Shown piece by piece: positions 26,428-37,459 of a DNA stretch of 64,000 bases (positions within the stretch are counted from its first letter, which is position 1; every line of letters starts with the position of its first letter). The translations under genes and the position numbers were made by a program. The notes under the pieces are model-generated. The model was not told the DNA's origin and made no database searches. It saw only the letters and a list, made by a program, of their open reading frames with translations. The DNA comes from Ashinkailepas kermadecensis. Taxonomy: Eukaryota; Arthropoda; Thecostraca; Neolepadidae. The DNA lies in contig JAOTOM010005154.1 in NCBI GenBank assembly GCA_034440615.1, forward strand, positions 248,001 through 312,000, given 5' to 3'.

Positions 26428-26890
26428 ACGTACCCAGGAATAGTCCAAGGATGGGGAGGATTTTGCTTATGGGGCTCGGACTACCTCCGCAAATTCTAAA
26501 GTCCCCGGATTTCGCTACTTTATTTCGAAAAGGGCCTTAACAAAATCAAATTTAAAATATCGCTATTGGGATCCGGATCGTTGCATTTCCTCCTATCTCA
26601 AACGATAGGTAAACATGACACTGCATTCCTAAGCAAGGAATGTAGACCGCCTCAGCATGCACCTAGATGCAGAATGTCATATCTTTATTGGATAGTACGT
26701 CGATTCAGTATTCAGTAAGGGGTAAGTAGACGCTTGTAAGGGCCCGTAGACTCCCGCAAGGGCCCGCATACATTCGTGATGGCCCGTACACGTTCGTGAG
26801 GGACGGAAGCATTCGCAAAGGCCGTAGGCGTTCGCAATGGCCCGAAGGTGTTCATAAAGGCCCGTAGTCGGTCGCAATGGCCCCAAGGAG
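26428..26890. repeat. Dispersed repeat family, copy B, with embedded ~24-bp minisatellite
   Basis: Homologous to 10830-11362, with the same order of blocks. Here the minisatellite is 26725-26890 (units like 'agggcccgtagacttcgc'). The upstream part, beginning 'acgtacccaggaa', also resembles 7137-7260, which suggests a three-member family in this window. Confidence 0.7.
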
Positions 26891-27504
26891 GTCGGAGGCT
26901 TGATAAGACTTGGTATTGCTATAGCAATCTCCGGTATACCGGAGATCAAGCAAAGAAGCTGCACGTCGTTCAAGTTCCCCTCCCGCCCACCCAGCTGTCT
27001 CGTAGGTGTCCTTCCCAGGGCATCTACGGAAGCTCGCCCCCCCGGGTGATGTCAGACACCCGGGCCACAAGTTGGTTGTCAGCCGGACTAGCCGGCTGCC
27101 GCCACTAGTTGGCTACTCGCCGGATTAGCCGGCGCAGCTCTTCCCAATCCCATTCGGAACAGCGGCGCTCTCGGGCGCCGTCGGGAAATCGAATTGTACC
27201 GGCGGCCGGCCTCGACTGTCTTTTTAACATCCCATCCAATAGGCTAGAGCCGAACAGAGGTACCTTTCTGGTTTAAAGGATCGGGCTAGCGGTCTTCGGA
27301 CTGCGGACTGCGCCCGCCTCTGCTCGGCTAATCACATCCCTCCAAACTCTTTGTCTCTCTCCCCCTTTCCACGTCAGTTCTTTTCACCCTTCTCCTTGTA
27401 ACACCCCTTCATGGTGTCTTTCTTGTCTGTACCCCTTCAGGGCGCCCTTCCCTCCACACACACACTCCTCCCCACTCCCCTCTGGGGTAAGCACCCCGCC
27501 CCGG
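26891..27504. other. Short sequence with two overlapping palindromes; possible LINE 5' region
   Basis: 26915-26928 (ATTGCTATAGCAAT) and 26927-26946 (ATCTCCGGTATACCGGAGAT) are perfect palindromes overlapping by two bases. From about 27180 the sequence may belong to the 5' UTR of the downstream LINE; the boundary is not visible. Confidence 0.5.
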
Positions 27505-28438
27505 TATGTCCGGGAGCCCCCCGCCCCCTCGGAAGGCGGAGGACGCCGACCCTGGCCTGGAGCCCACCTGCCCCCTCCCCGGGACCCTCCGAAAGGTGCG
27601 TCCTTCCTCCTCCTAACAAGGGAGGAGGGCTCGTGGGCTCGTACCTCCCCTTTCGCTATCGCGAAGGAGTTAGATGACTGGACCGGAGGAATTGTGTCCG
27701 CCAAATTTCTCCGATCAGGATCCCTGCTGGTGCGGGTGAGGGAGGCCACACAGGCCCGAGCCCTGCTGAGGGTAGGCAGGTTCTCGGGAGAAGAAACCAC
27801 CGTGGAGCTGACCGACCGGTTAAACCTCACGTATGTGACAGCTTATGCCCCTGAGCTCGCGGAGCTGACCGAAGAGGTGCTTCTCGCGGAGCTCAAACCG
27901 CAAGGGGTGTGTGAGGTGGTCCACCTCGGACGTCGGCCCCGCCCGGGCCCTGTCTTAAAGCTGGGCTTTAGGACAATATCTCCGCCCGACCATATCATGG
28001 CAGGGTACCTAGGGTCGCCCTATGCCCCTGGACCCCGCCGCCGACCGCTGCGACTACTGCTAGCGGTACGAGAATCACAGCAGGGTGTGTCGTGTCCAAG
28101 CTCCAGTATGTGGCCAATGTGCTGAAGGGCACCCTACAGACACCTGCTCAAGTGACGGGCCCAGCTGCTCAGCGTGCCAGGGACCACACCCTGCCTCGTC
28201 CCCCGATGCCCGGCCTGGTTGGAGGAAAAGGAAAGGCAGCAACGCCGCCACGCTGCTCAGCGAGGCACTCCGACCACGCCCCACCAGCCGTATGGACCCG
28301 GCCCCGGTTGGCCCCTCTGTGGCCGACCCCAGCAGAGGCGGCGACTCGCCCACGTCCCTGCCGCCCGGACCGTCCGAGTTCGACCCTTCCCTCTCCTCCC
28401 CACCTCCCCGTCGCCGGCCACGCGCCCTGCTCCCATAG
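27505..28438 (+). pseudogene. LINE ORF1 (gag-like, zinc knuckles), frameshifted
   Basis: An ATG at 27505 opens a proline-rich N-terminus. A one-base frameshift near 27595 moves to the frame that reads SPFAIAKELDDW and FLRSGSLLVRVREATQARAL, the RNA-binding-like core typical of Jockey-clade ORF1. A second frame change near 28060-28085 leads into the zinc-knuckle region, with CGQCAEGHPTDTC (CX2CX4HX4C) and a following CSACQGPHPA. The C-terminal ~90 residues are proline-rich low complexity. In related elements such proteins coat the element RNA. This copy cannot make the full protein. Confidence 0.75.
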
Positions 28439-28791
28439 AGGACCCTTCTGACTCCCCCCCACCGTCACCAGGCCGTCCCACCGCCGGCCACGCGCCCCGC
28501 TCCCATCGCGGGTTACCCCGACACCCGTCCCCACCACCGCCATCAGGTCGCCCGCCCACCAAGGCGCGGTCATCTTCAACACCGCCCCCTCAGGGCCGCC
28601 CCTGTTCTCCCCGCCTCACCCTCTGACCTCCCGGGTCGGCCCCCTCTCCCGGCCCCCGAGTCAGAACCCCCCGGGGATCCAGAGCTCCCCTCATCCTCAC
28701 CCAGAGTCGTCAGACCCCTACGAAACGGACCACCCCGCCACACCCTCCCCGTCACACACACGCTTGCGGGGGCGTGAGCACCAACATCACT

Positions 28792-30123
28792 AATGCAGGC
28801 ACCCACCACTGAATTCTTGCTCCAATGGAATACTAGGTCACTCATATCCAATTTGACAGAATTCAAGGAATATATCCTAAAAAGTAAACCATTGATTGCC
28901 GCCGATCAGGAGACCCGATAGCGCGACAATGATCAATATAATTGTAATATCTTTGGCTATACCCTCTATATCCACAACATAAATTATACACCCCGCGGCG
29001 GCAGGGTAGCCTTATTCGTCTCGAACACTCTTCTTCATCGCCCCATCACCATTCCCAATGACCTAAATTGTGTTGCAGTATCTGTCAAAATTGCACAACT
29101 AGAGCTCACTATACTCTCTCTTTATCTTCCCCCTACGCATGCACTATCCTCAGCTTCTATGACTAATTTCTTCGATCTCCTACCACACCCCTGTCTGGTG
29201 CTGGGCAACCTTAACTCCCACCACCAGGCATGGGGTTGTCACACCACAACTCCGCGCGGACATCACATTGAAACACTTCTCAACACCCACAACATGGTCT
29301 TTTTAAACGACCAAACACCCACACACAACACAGACGTCGCCCCGCTCCGTCCGTCTGCCATTGACCTCTCCCTAAATTCAGCGTCCATCGCACCCCTCTT
29401 CTCTTGGCACGTTCAACCCGACCCCCTCTTCAGCGATCACTTCCACATCCATGTCACACTCGAACGCTCAGCCCAGTCTAGGGATCGGTCATTCATACCA
29501 AACTGGAACGTTCGCAAAGCGAAATGGCCATCCTTATCCCAAGGAATTGACAACCTCATCCCGCCCCAGTCTCACCCCCCCCCAATTTCGGCATTCCTTA
29601 ATACAATACTACTCGCGGCAGAAAAACATGTACCCAAAATTCGTCGCTCCCCCGACCGTAAACACGTGCCGTGGTGGAACGACGAGTGTCAACGAGCCGT
29701 CGCCTTACGGCGGCGGGCTGAGGGTAAATTTCGCAAAAAACACATCGTACAAAACATGGTAGAAGCCCGCGACGCAGAGCTACGCTGTCAGCAAATTATC
29801 AGTTCGGCTAAAAAAACACAGCTGGCAAATGTATTACAACACGATCAACCGATTTACCCCCATCTCCCAAATCTGGACCCAAATTCGCTCCTTCTCCAAT
29901 GGCAGAGCCCCACACCGCGAATTCCACAACTGGCAATTAACCAACGCCGCATCACAGAACCCAGAGCCGTCGCGGAGCACTTCGCCACTTATTACTCTGA
30001 CATCTCTTCCAACACTCAATACTCACAGCACACCACCTCATTCCTTCGCGACACTCTTGCCACTTGTCACTTCGGCTCCGACAACTCTGAACCCTACAAC
30101 GCCCCCTTTCCCTCTATGAACTA
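28792..30123 (+). pseudogene. LINE ORF2, AP endonuclease domain
   Basis: One frame stays open from about 28920 to 30123 after a single stop near 28918. Endonuclease landmarks occur in order: LLQWNTRSL, the QET position, GGRVALFVS, VLGNLNSHHQAWG (normally GDFN, so the catalytic Asp has changed), SAIDLSL and SDHFHIHV. This enzyme nicks target DNA to prime reverse transcription. The loss of the Asp and the internal stop argue that this copy is dead. Confidence 0.8.
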
Positions 30124-31180
30124 AATTTATCCCTCTCAAAGGTATCCAATAGGGCTGTTGGACCTGATCGGTTGACATACCTCTTCTTTCAAAATCTCTC
30201 TGACTCCAGTAAAGACAACCTCCTCTCGGCACTAAATCAACTATGGACTGACGGCAGTTTCCCACCATCTTGGTCGACTAATACTATCATCCCTATCCCT
30301 AAGCCTTCCAAACCTTGACACCACCCATCTAGCTATCGTCCTATCTCTCTCACTAGTTGTGCTTGTAAAATTTTTGAGCGCATGGTCAATGGACGAATCA
30401 GTCTATCTTGAAAACAACAACATTATATTCCCTTTCCAAAGCGGCTTTCGGCCAAGGCGGAGCATCACTGACAACCTGATCGAAATTATTGACTCAATTC
30501 AGCATGGTTTTGCGACAAAATCCGAAACCATCGCTCTTTTTTAGATCTACAATCCGCGTTCAATAAAGTACACATTTCTGCCCTTCTCATTAAATTACAC
30601 CGAATTGGTATCAAGGGCAGAATGGCCACCTTCATCGCTAACTTTCTTGACAATCGTTCCTTCGTCGTCCGCTGCGGCAACATATATTCCCACCCACACA
30701 CTCTCGATCAAGGCGTCCCGCAAGGCAGCGTCTTATCCCCAACACTCTTCCCCATTATGATCAACGATGCATTAGACCAACTTCCCCTAATCTCTCCCTG
30801 CCTAAAATATTCCATATACGCCGATGATTTGGCCATCTGATGCACCCACCCCTCAGCGGATACAGCAAACCATTTCGTACAATTCGCCATGAATCACATT
30901 GATTCATGGTGCTCCCTCTGGGGGCTACAAATCTCTCCCACCAAATCGGCCACCATGCTCTTTTCTCGGCTCCCCAGATGTACTCCACCCCACATGCCGC
31001 TCCGCTATTGCGATCAAATTATTCTCCTCCAAACCTCCTTCAAATATTTCGGAATTATCCTCGACAGAGGACTTTATTTTGGCCCTCATATCTCCTACAT
31101 TAAACAGCAGTGCGTAGTACGTCTTAATCTCCTGCGCTGCATCTCCGGTCGTGACTGGGGTGCAGACAGGACCACTCTCA
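30124..31180 (+). pseudogene. LINE ORF2, reverse transcriptase domain, frameshifted and 3'-truncated
   Basis: RT motifs appear across several frames: AVGPDRLTY, SSYRPISLTS, FQSGFRPRRSITDN, the LDLQSAFNK region, QGVPQGSVLSP and the catalytic YADDLAI at about 30817-30837. A stop follows immediately, then the frame continues through the thumb (LQISPTKSATMLF). Frameshifts occur near 30120 and 30400, with stops near 30317 and 30838. No RNase H domain or tail remains. Confidence 0.8.
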
Positions 31181-31253
31181 ATAATCAGTATATACTCTTA
31201 GTTCCCCATCCGTCTAGGGGAAATACTCTTAGTGCCCCGTCCGTCTCCGGGGA

Positions 31254-31430
31254 GGGGACGAGTGGTCTAGGGGTAAGATGCTCGTCTCACAATCGAAAGG
31301 TTGTGGGTTCGAGTCTCACCTATCGCTACTCTTCGCCCGTGACCAATCGGCGTGAGAGATTGGCGACGCTACATGACTCAACGGTCGACGTGTCGTAAAA
31401 CCAATAACCAGCCAATAACCAACCAACCAA
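31254..31430 (+). mobile_element. tRNA-derived SINE, family 1, copy 2 (177 bp, 13-bp TSD)
   Basis: Nearly identical to the SINE at 4609-4767 over its head and body. The same A box, B box and over-stable anticodon-arm stem are present (one base change, kept as a G-U pair). The tail is longer, an irregular CCAATAACC/(AACC)n. It is flanked by the perfect 13-bp direct repeat 'ccgtctccgggga' (31241-31253 and 31431-31443). The low divergence between copies suggests recent activity of the family. Confidence 0.92.
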
Positions 31431-31443
31431 CCGTCTCCGGGGA

Positions 31444-33127
31444 AATGTTTTATAAAATTATCAGCGAAGAGACGACGGCGATAAAATATGCCGAAGATGA
31501 AGAATTTGGTTTCTATTTACGATTTTACCCGCTAAAATTATTGCACTTCAGGATGATTGGGATACTTTTTTCCCACTTAGCATATCAAAATAGGTTCAGC
31601 TGGATCCGCCACTGGAACGAAGTGATCCATATGAAGTGGCAATAGCTTCAGCTTCAAAAATCGCAAGCAAGATCACGTTTGGTGAATGTTTGGCAGTGAT
31701 GCCGAATAGACTGTGTTGTGCAGTCATATAATATGTCCCTGTAACAAAGTTGGTTTTTGGGTCATCTTAATCCCAGCCATTCAGCCCAGCCATTCAGCCA
31801 TTCAGCCTTGTCGCGCCGTTCCTGGCGCGACAAGTTTTCGGCAGTTACCTGTCGCCCGCCTATCTAGATGCTGACAAATGAAGTCACCGCTCCAGTCGGG
31901 GCAGTTCAATGGACCTTGCACCTTCCCCTCCCCTCTCCGGCAGTCATCCCGGCCGCCAGAGATGTGACCTCGATACCTGACCGGCGTGCCCGCCCGCCAC
32001 CGCTGCACCCCAGTACCCCGGCGCGCGCCCCGCCGCCGTCGTCAGATGGTGAATGGCAGTGAAGTGATGTGACGTCAGTGGATGATGTAGGACAAGTGAT
32101 TATATTGTGGGAACCCTATGGACAGGCGAGTCTATGATGTCTATGTCAGCTGTCAGTAGGCTGCGGTGAATTGAACGTCGTGTGTCGTTAGAGTGTCGGG
32201 CGCCGTGTCGCCAGGCCAGAGGCTGCAGTACCGCGCCTCTGCCAGTCAGACGTTGTTGTGGTTTATCAGCGTCCGGTGGAATGCAGAGACAGCTCACGTG
32301 TGCGGCGCCAGGCCGACGCGAGGCTGCCGATGTGCACTCTCAGCACCCGTTCCCACGGGAGGTCAGTCTCTGGATGTTACCAGAGTCTGCTCTGAGCTGA
32401 CATTGTCTATCTCTGAGATAGATGTCGCGCCCGCCTGCAGTAGTCTGCTATTGTTCTCGACTCGGGGCCGACGTCCTGGCCATGCGACGCAGTAGTGACG
32501 TGTGCGGGTTGATCACGTGATAGTGACGTACTGTGAGTTACCTCGGACGCGCCGCAAGGGCTCTCAGTCTCTTACTACCGAGCGCTCATCGCGGGCAGAC
32601 GTCACCGCTGGGCGGCCGGCCGCCGCCAAGCCCGCCCTGGCTCACCATATTAAGGTACCGAGGTACGTCGGGACTCTGCCTGAGAGTCGCTACGTCTGTT
32701 GAGATGTAGATCGAAGGTGAAACTGTTGCTCTGTCTGTCAAGCTGATCGAATCACCATTAATGTCTAATCTTCGTGGCCATTTATCTGTTGACTAATTTG
32801 CACAATATAGAAGTGCTGGCTTTGGAAGTGCGTGTCAAGAGGTGTGCAGATCAGAGCTCTGAGATGGAAGTCAGAGCCAGTATTGAAAACATAACCGGGG
32901 TCTTAAATATCGCAAACGCTGAGGTACCCTAGACTATTTACGTAGCCAAATGAAGGGGGACAAAAACATTCGCTACATTCCATTGCATCATTGAAAATAG
33001 TAAAATATGCCATGAAAATCATCAGTCTGTGTTCTAGGAGTGCCTGTCGCGATACAGCGCTTAATTTTATTGATAAATTATTTTGAGAAGCATGCTGTCT
33101 AGTGGGAGTAAACAGTCTCAGTTAATT
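31444..33127. other. No gene recognised; CpG-rich 31900-32700
   Basis: Contains a small repeat of 'cattcagcc' near 31780-31806 next to an inverted pair, 'ttgtcgcgcc ... ggcgcgacaa' (31808-31833). The CpG-rich part has no recognisable exon. A promoter-associated CpG island is possible but unsupported. Confidence 0.4.
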
Positions 33128-33193
33128 CACCCAGGAGGTGCGAAGCCTCCTTGCCCTTGTGGTAACAAGGGGGCAGTGCCCCAGCGCCTCATA
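33128..33193. other. Cluster of stable hairpins
   Basis: Three stems lie side by side: GGAGG(N7)CCTCC, CCCTTGT(GGTA)ACAAGGG and GGGGCA(G)TGCCCC. An outer GAGGTGC/GCGCCTC pairing (one wobble) closes around the second and third stems. The element lies just left of an (AT)n tract and the PLE. It could be a structured retroelement tail or a non-coding RNA piece; the class is unknown. Confidence 0.5.
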
Positions 33194-33225
33194 AATATAC
33201 CTGGATGTTTATATATATGTACTAT

Positions 33226-33398
<173 letters not shown>

Positions 33399-33401
33399 GC
33401 A

Positions 33402-33986
33402 ATGTTTCGTTGAATATGACCGCGAGTTCAGCGTTGGTGATCTTCTTGCTTGTGGATTCAATTGATCGTAATATTTCCCTTATCTCTTCGTTGTGTTAGT
33501 GTAGTATTTCGCTGTAGTGCATCATGGTCAAGATTACGATTAACACACAGCTCATCTCTGTATTTTATCGACGTTTCGTATTAACCTGAGACATTCTCAA
33601 GACGGTATGTTGGGAAAGTCACATTGATGAAAAATACACACTTAATATTTATGTTTTGGGTAACAATTCGCGTGCGTTATATGAGTGGGCGCTGGAAGTA
33701 CTGGAAATCTACATTTCCAGTATTACACTGCAAGACACGTCACTGTGGGAGAGGGGGGGGGGCTGCCCCTCATAGAGTTTGAGTGTTCCACGCGCGTTGA
33801 TCTGTTTGTTGATGGCTGCATCAATGTGTCGGATATATATTGCCTCTAAGGTAATAAGACGTCGTTTGTTGAGGATGGTCGCGAGTGTTTTAGTGTTTTC
33901 TACTAGTAATTTCCTTGTCAGCGTTGTGCTGTGATGTTCGTGTGTATGAGAGAATGGCCCGCCGTTTCGTAGGTGCATTGTGAGTC
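33402..33986. repeat. PLE left inverted arm (3' end of element)
   Basis: 585 bases, inverted match to 40973-41549. It contains a decayed hammerhead-like stretch on the minus strand near 33605-33570: TTGAGAATG, a stem, then GAAACGTC, with C3 and G8 altered. Confidence 0.85.
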
Positions 33987-34300
33987 TTCGACTGAGTGTA
34001 GTAGTTGTTTTCCCCGATGCATCCACTGTGAGGTAGGAGTGCGCAGTCTCCTAAGATGCAATTGTAGTGGTATAGCAATTTGTTTGTTTAAGTGGTGATG
34101 GGTCATGTGCGGTATTGTTTTTCATCAGTAGTGATGTTGTAGTTGGGCTGTTATGGTATCCGCTCAGTTTGATTTTGTCTGCTGGTTTTGAGGTTTTGCA
34201 GTTTCTCCGAATAATGTTTTTGAGTGCCGTTTCATCTTGTTTGTATCCTGGTGTCATTATGTTTCTATAGTACAAGTGGTGTGTGTCACCGTCTTTTGTG
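33709..34300 (-). pseudogene. PLE linker and GIY-YIG endonuclease C-terminal part
   Basis: From 34300 down to about 34050 the frame reads the PLE linker (GYKQDETALKNIIRRN, TTTSLLMKNN). A frame change near 34050 leads to the endonuclease region, where a C-X-C-rich segment ends in a GKTTTTLSRRLTMHL helix and continues HEHHSTTLTRKLL. The catalytic Arg-containing helix is present, but the GIY part is scrambled by the frameshift. In intact PLEs the enzyme nicks the target. The coding end at 33709 runs into the 3' arm. Confidence 0.75.
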
Positions 34301-34479
34301 TGTTGTGTTGGGAACTATCGGTACTTCTTACGCAGTGCCGGGCCTATGGAGTCAAGCGCACACGCAGGCGTCAGGGTGTAGACTGTATTAGGATCGGCTG
34401 CGACCCGTGGCGTGCTGCCAGATATGCGAGGTATGGCAGCGCAGGAAGGAATGAAGGGAAAGGTATCAAGAACACAACA
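34301..34479 (-). repeat. Gypsy 3' LTR
   Basis: 179 bp with 9-bp terminal inverted repeats TGTTGTGTT...AACACAACA as read on the minus strand. It matches 40151-40329 with four substitutions. Confidence 0.95.
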
Positions 34480-34846
34480 CCTCCCCCAAGACGCTGGTAC
34501 GTTTGCAGCTAACAGTGTCTTAAAATAACAAAGACAAGCTTGAAAGACTAACCGCGTCTTCCCAACAACAAAGGCAAACTTCAAAAAATCATCACAAGAC
34601 ATTGACCACTCGCTTACTCGTAGTGGTACAATTGGTTCTCTCCCCACCTAACGCATAACCGTTTTGGCTTTTCACGCCGTCTGGTCCCGCGCCGTGGGAG
34701 CGGGACGCGGTCCGTAGGAACATCAAGCGTCTCCGATGGCGCGTCCCGCTGGCCGGTGGGAGACGAGCTGCGTTGGCGGTACGTCGGGCTGTCGTGCGTT
34801 GGCGATGTGTCCCGCTGTTCTGCACGAACTCGTCAGACGGCGTCTC

Positions 34847-36095
34847 CTATCGCGTGACAGGCGCCGCCTGGTGGCTATCTGATGGCACACCGCACCTCCC
34901 AGCAGGTGGTGTGCCGTATTGCTCGGTGCGCTCTGTGATCAGAGACTGCAGGGGACGGAGATACCGGCGGTTACGCCAGTATATGCGCCCACTCGGCAGT
35001 CGGACGAGGTAGTCGCGTCGCCTCCCAACTCCAGTGACGACGCCGGTCTTGTCCCACAGGCGGGACCGGGGATCCTGAAGGAGGACCCGCTGACCGATCC
35101 TTAACGACATTTTTAGTTGCGATGAGGCATTATATCTTGTCATCGCGCGCTGATGTAGCTCATTGGCCTTAGCGTCGCGTACGTCTGTCGCCCGCTGCCA
35201 GCACTCGGCAAATGCACGGTGGTGGCTGGCACCGTTGACCTTAGTGGGTGTCCATACAGCACGTGTGCTGGTGAGCGGCCGTCTGCTCGCGGAGTGTTGC
35301 GAAGTTCTAGTAGCCCTTGTGCGAATGCGTCCGTGTCGAGGTCACCTCTTGTGGTGGTTTTCTTGATGAGCCGCTTCACGGACTTGACGGCAGTCTCCGC
35401 GTGGCCATTTGACTGTGGGTGGTAAGGCGTAGAGATTTGATGATCCACACCCCATCGACGCAGAAGTCACGGGTGACTTTAGCGGTGAACTGAGGTCCAC
35501 CATCAGTCTCTATCGCGCTGTGCACACCGGTGGCGGCGAACATGACACGCAAGCTGGATACCAGGTCCCGCGCAGTCGCCTCACCGGCCACGTGTGACAC
35601 GAACGGCCACCCGGATCCACGTATACCAAGAACGTGTGTCCGTCCCAGGCGAAGTAGTCAGCTGAAGCTGCTTCGAATACTCTCGAAGGCGTCTTCTCCA
35701 CCATCAACGGCTCCCTCTGCTGGCTGGGCAGGTGCAGTTGGCAGCTGGCTGGGCAGGTGCACTTGGCAGGTCTTGCAGGCACCGATTAAGTTGGCGATGT
35801 CCTGCTCCAGCCGTGGCCAGTAGATTACTTGACGGGCGCGTCGCTTGGTGCGCTCGAGCCCCTGATGGCTGGCGTGGAGCCTCTGCAGTGTGGCTCGGCG
35901 GAGACTAAGGGGAATGACCAGCCGCTGGCCGCATACCACCAGGCCATCGTCTACCGCCAGTCGGTCTCTGAGACCCCAGAACGGCCGCACTATCGGGTTC
36001 AGCTGTAATTTATGTTCCGGGAATCCAGCCAAAATCGCCTCTCGAAGCGCGATGATTTCTACACCCTTGCCGGCGGCAGCTCTCACTTCTGTCAA
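34847..36095 (-). pseudogene. Gypsy integrase, frameshifted
   Basis: The HHCC zinc-binding domain is intact (LQRLHASHQGLERTK, then GACKTCQ). The catalytic core is split across three frames: ADYFAWDGHTFLVYVD, then ETDGGPQFT, then STPYHPQSNGHAETAVK, which together carry the D, D and E positions. The C-terminal region (LRIGQRVLLQDPRSRLWD, GRIYWRNRRYLRP) is the basic RNA/DNA-binding tail of this Gypsy group. At least three frameshifts make it inactive. Confidence 0.85.
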
Positions 36096-36104
36096 TGCTA
36101 TGTC

Positions 36105-37454
36105 CTAGAAGGTACTAGTGCCGTCTTCAGATACCTCAGCTACTAGCCTCTTCACCATGCTGCCGATCTGGTGACAGACATCTCGCTCGGCTTCCTCGTC
36201 TTCCTGGGTGGGGTTGTCCACCGGAGCACGGGGACAAGGCGTCTGGCACAGCGTTAAGTTTTCCTGCCTCCAGATTGCTAAGAAGTTGAAGGGTGTTAAC
36301 CGTTCACGTAATCGTTGAAGCCGAGGGTTCTCAATGTCCGCCAGACTCTTGCTGTTTAGCAACGGGATGAGCGGACTGTGATCAGTTACCACTTCAAACT
36401 GCTGCATGCCAGTGAGATACGTCGCACATTTCTTGCACGCCCATACCAGAGCGAGCAGCTCAAGCTCGATCACGGCGTATCGTGACTCAATTTCAGACAA
36501 GAAACGGGATCCGCTCTGGACGAGGCGCCACCGTCCATCGTCGTCGTGCTGGCGGAGACAGAATCCGAGGCCCCAGAGGCGAGCGGCGTCCGTTTCTAGA
36601 ACCGTACGACGCCAGGGGTCATAGAAGTCGAGTATTGGTGGTGATACCAGAGCCCGCTTCACCTAGTTAAACGACTTCGTCTGCTCCGAGGTCCACATCC
36701 ACACGTTCTTCTGCTTCAGTAGCTGTCGCAGCGGTTCTGCCGCCGCGGCGACTTCAGTAGAGAATGCTCCAAGCTGATTTACCAGACCGAGGAAAGATCT
36801 CAGATCTGTGATGTTGCTGGGCTGTGGGAACTCTTTGACCTTCTTCTGATCAGCAGTGTACCCAGCAGAGCTGATACTGAACCCACAGAAGTCCACCTGC
36901 TCTTCGGCAAGCACGCACTTATCTGGGTTCAGCGTGATAGCATACTAGTCACATCTCTTCAAGATGTTGAAGACATGCTTCAGATAACTTCCGAAGTCAG
37001 AATCGTAGGCCAGGACGTCGTCAACAATCTTGCACGTTTTCGGGAGATCTCCCAGAGCTGCATCACCATGCATGTTGTAGACGTCGCCGGAGCTGATGAG
37101 GCCTATAGGAGCCCTTTTGCAACGGAACCGGCCCCACGGTGTAATAAAGCACGTGAGGTCACGATCGCTCTCATGGATCTCAATCTGGTGGTAACCAGAT
37201 TTGCTGTCCATCTTGCTGAAGAACGCGGGTCTTCCTTCAATCGATGCCACAGCATCGTGCGGTGATCGGACTGGATATGCTGGTCTTCTCACGAAGCGAT
37301 TGAGCTTTGTGAAGTCCGTGGTGATGCGACAACCTGAGACCGCGCCGTCCGATGACCGCTTCGCCACCGCCACGATGGGATGACACCAGACCGTGGGATG
37401 CTCAACCGGTTCAATGATGTGCTTGGCAAGGAGGTCATCCAGTTGTTTGCCCAC
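36105..37454 (-). pseudogene. Gypsy reverse transcriptase and RNase H
   Basis: The RT opens with LDDLLAKHIIEPVEHPTVW and includes FFSKMDSKSGYHQIEI (first catalytic Asp) and the active-site IVDDVLAYD. A TAG near 36946 interrupts it, then ADQKKVKEFPQPSN and LRSFLGLVNQLG complete the thumb. A second TAG near 36664 precedes RNase H, which retains ETDAA (D), IELELLALVWACKKC (E) and VVTDHSPL (D). A third TAG near 36104 separates it from integrase. All parts are in one frame, and the stops look like CAG-to-TAG transitions. Confidence 0.9.
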
Positions 37455-37459
37455 CTCCT

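Larger units (their letters stand above)
27505..31180 (+). mobile_element. Jockey/I-like LINE, decayed (ORF1 and ORF2 partly retained)
   Basis: A non-LTR retrotransposon encoding a gag-like nucleic-acid-binding ORF1 (27505-28438) and an ORF2 with AP-type endonuclease and reverse transcriptase (28792-31180). Both ORFs carry frameshifts or stops. The 3' part of the RT and the 3' UTR are missing. The sequence becomes unrecognisable at about 31180, shortly before the SINE at 31254. The sense strand is C-rich and G-poor, as in the LINE at 51.4-56.9 kb. Confidence 0.85.

Noticed and set aside
27384..28866. Several long minus-strand ORFs over the LINE ORF1 and its proline-rich part
   Set aside because: They are shadows of GC-rich coding sequence on the plus strand; the zinc-knuckle and gag motifs are on the plus strand.
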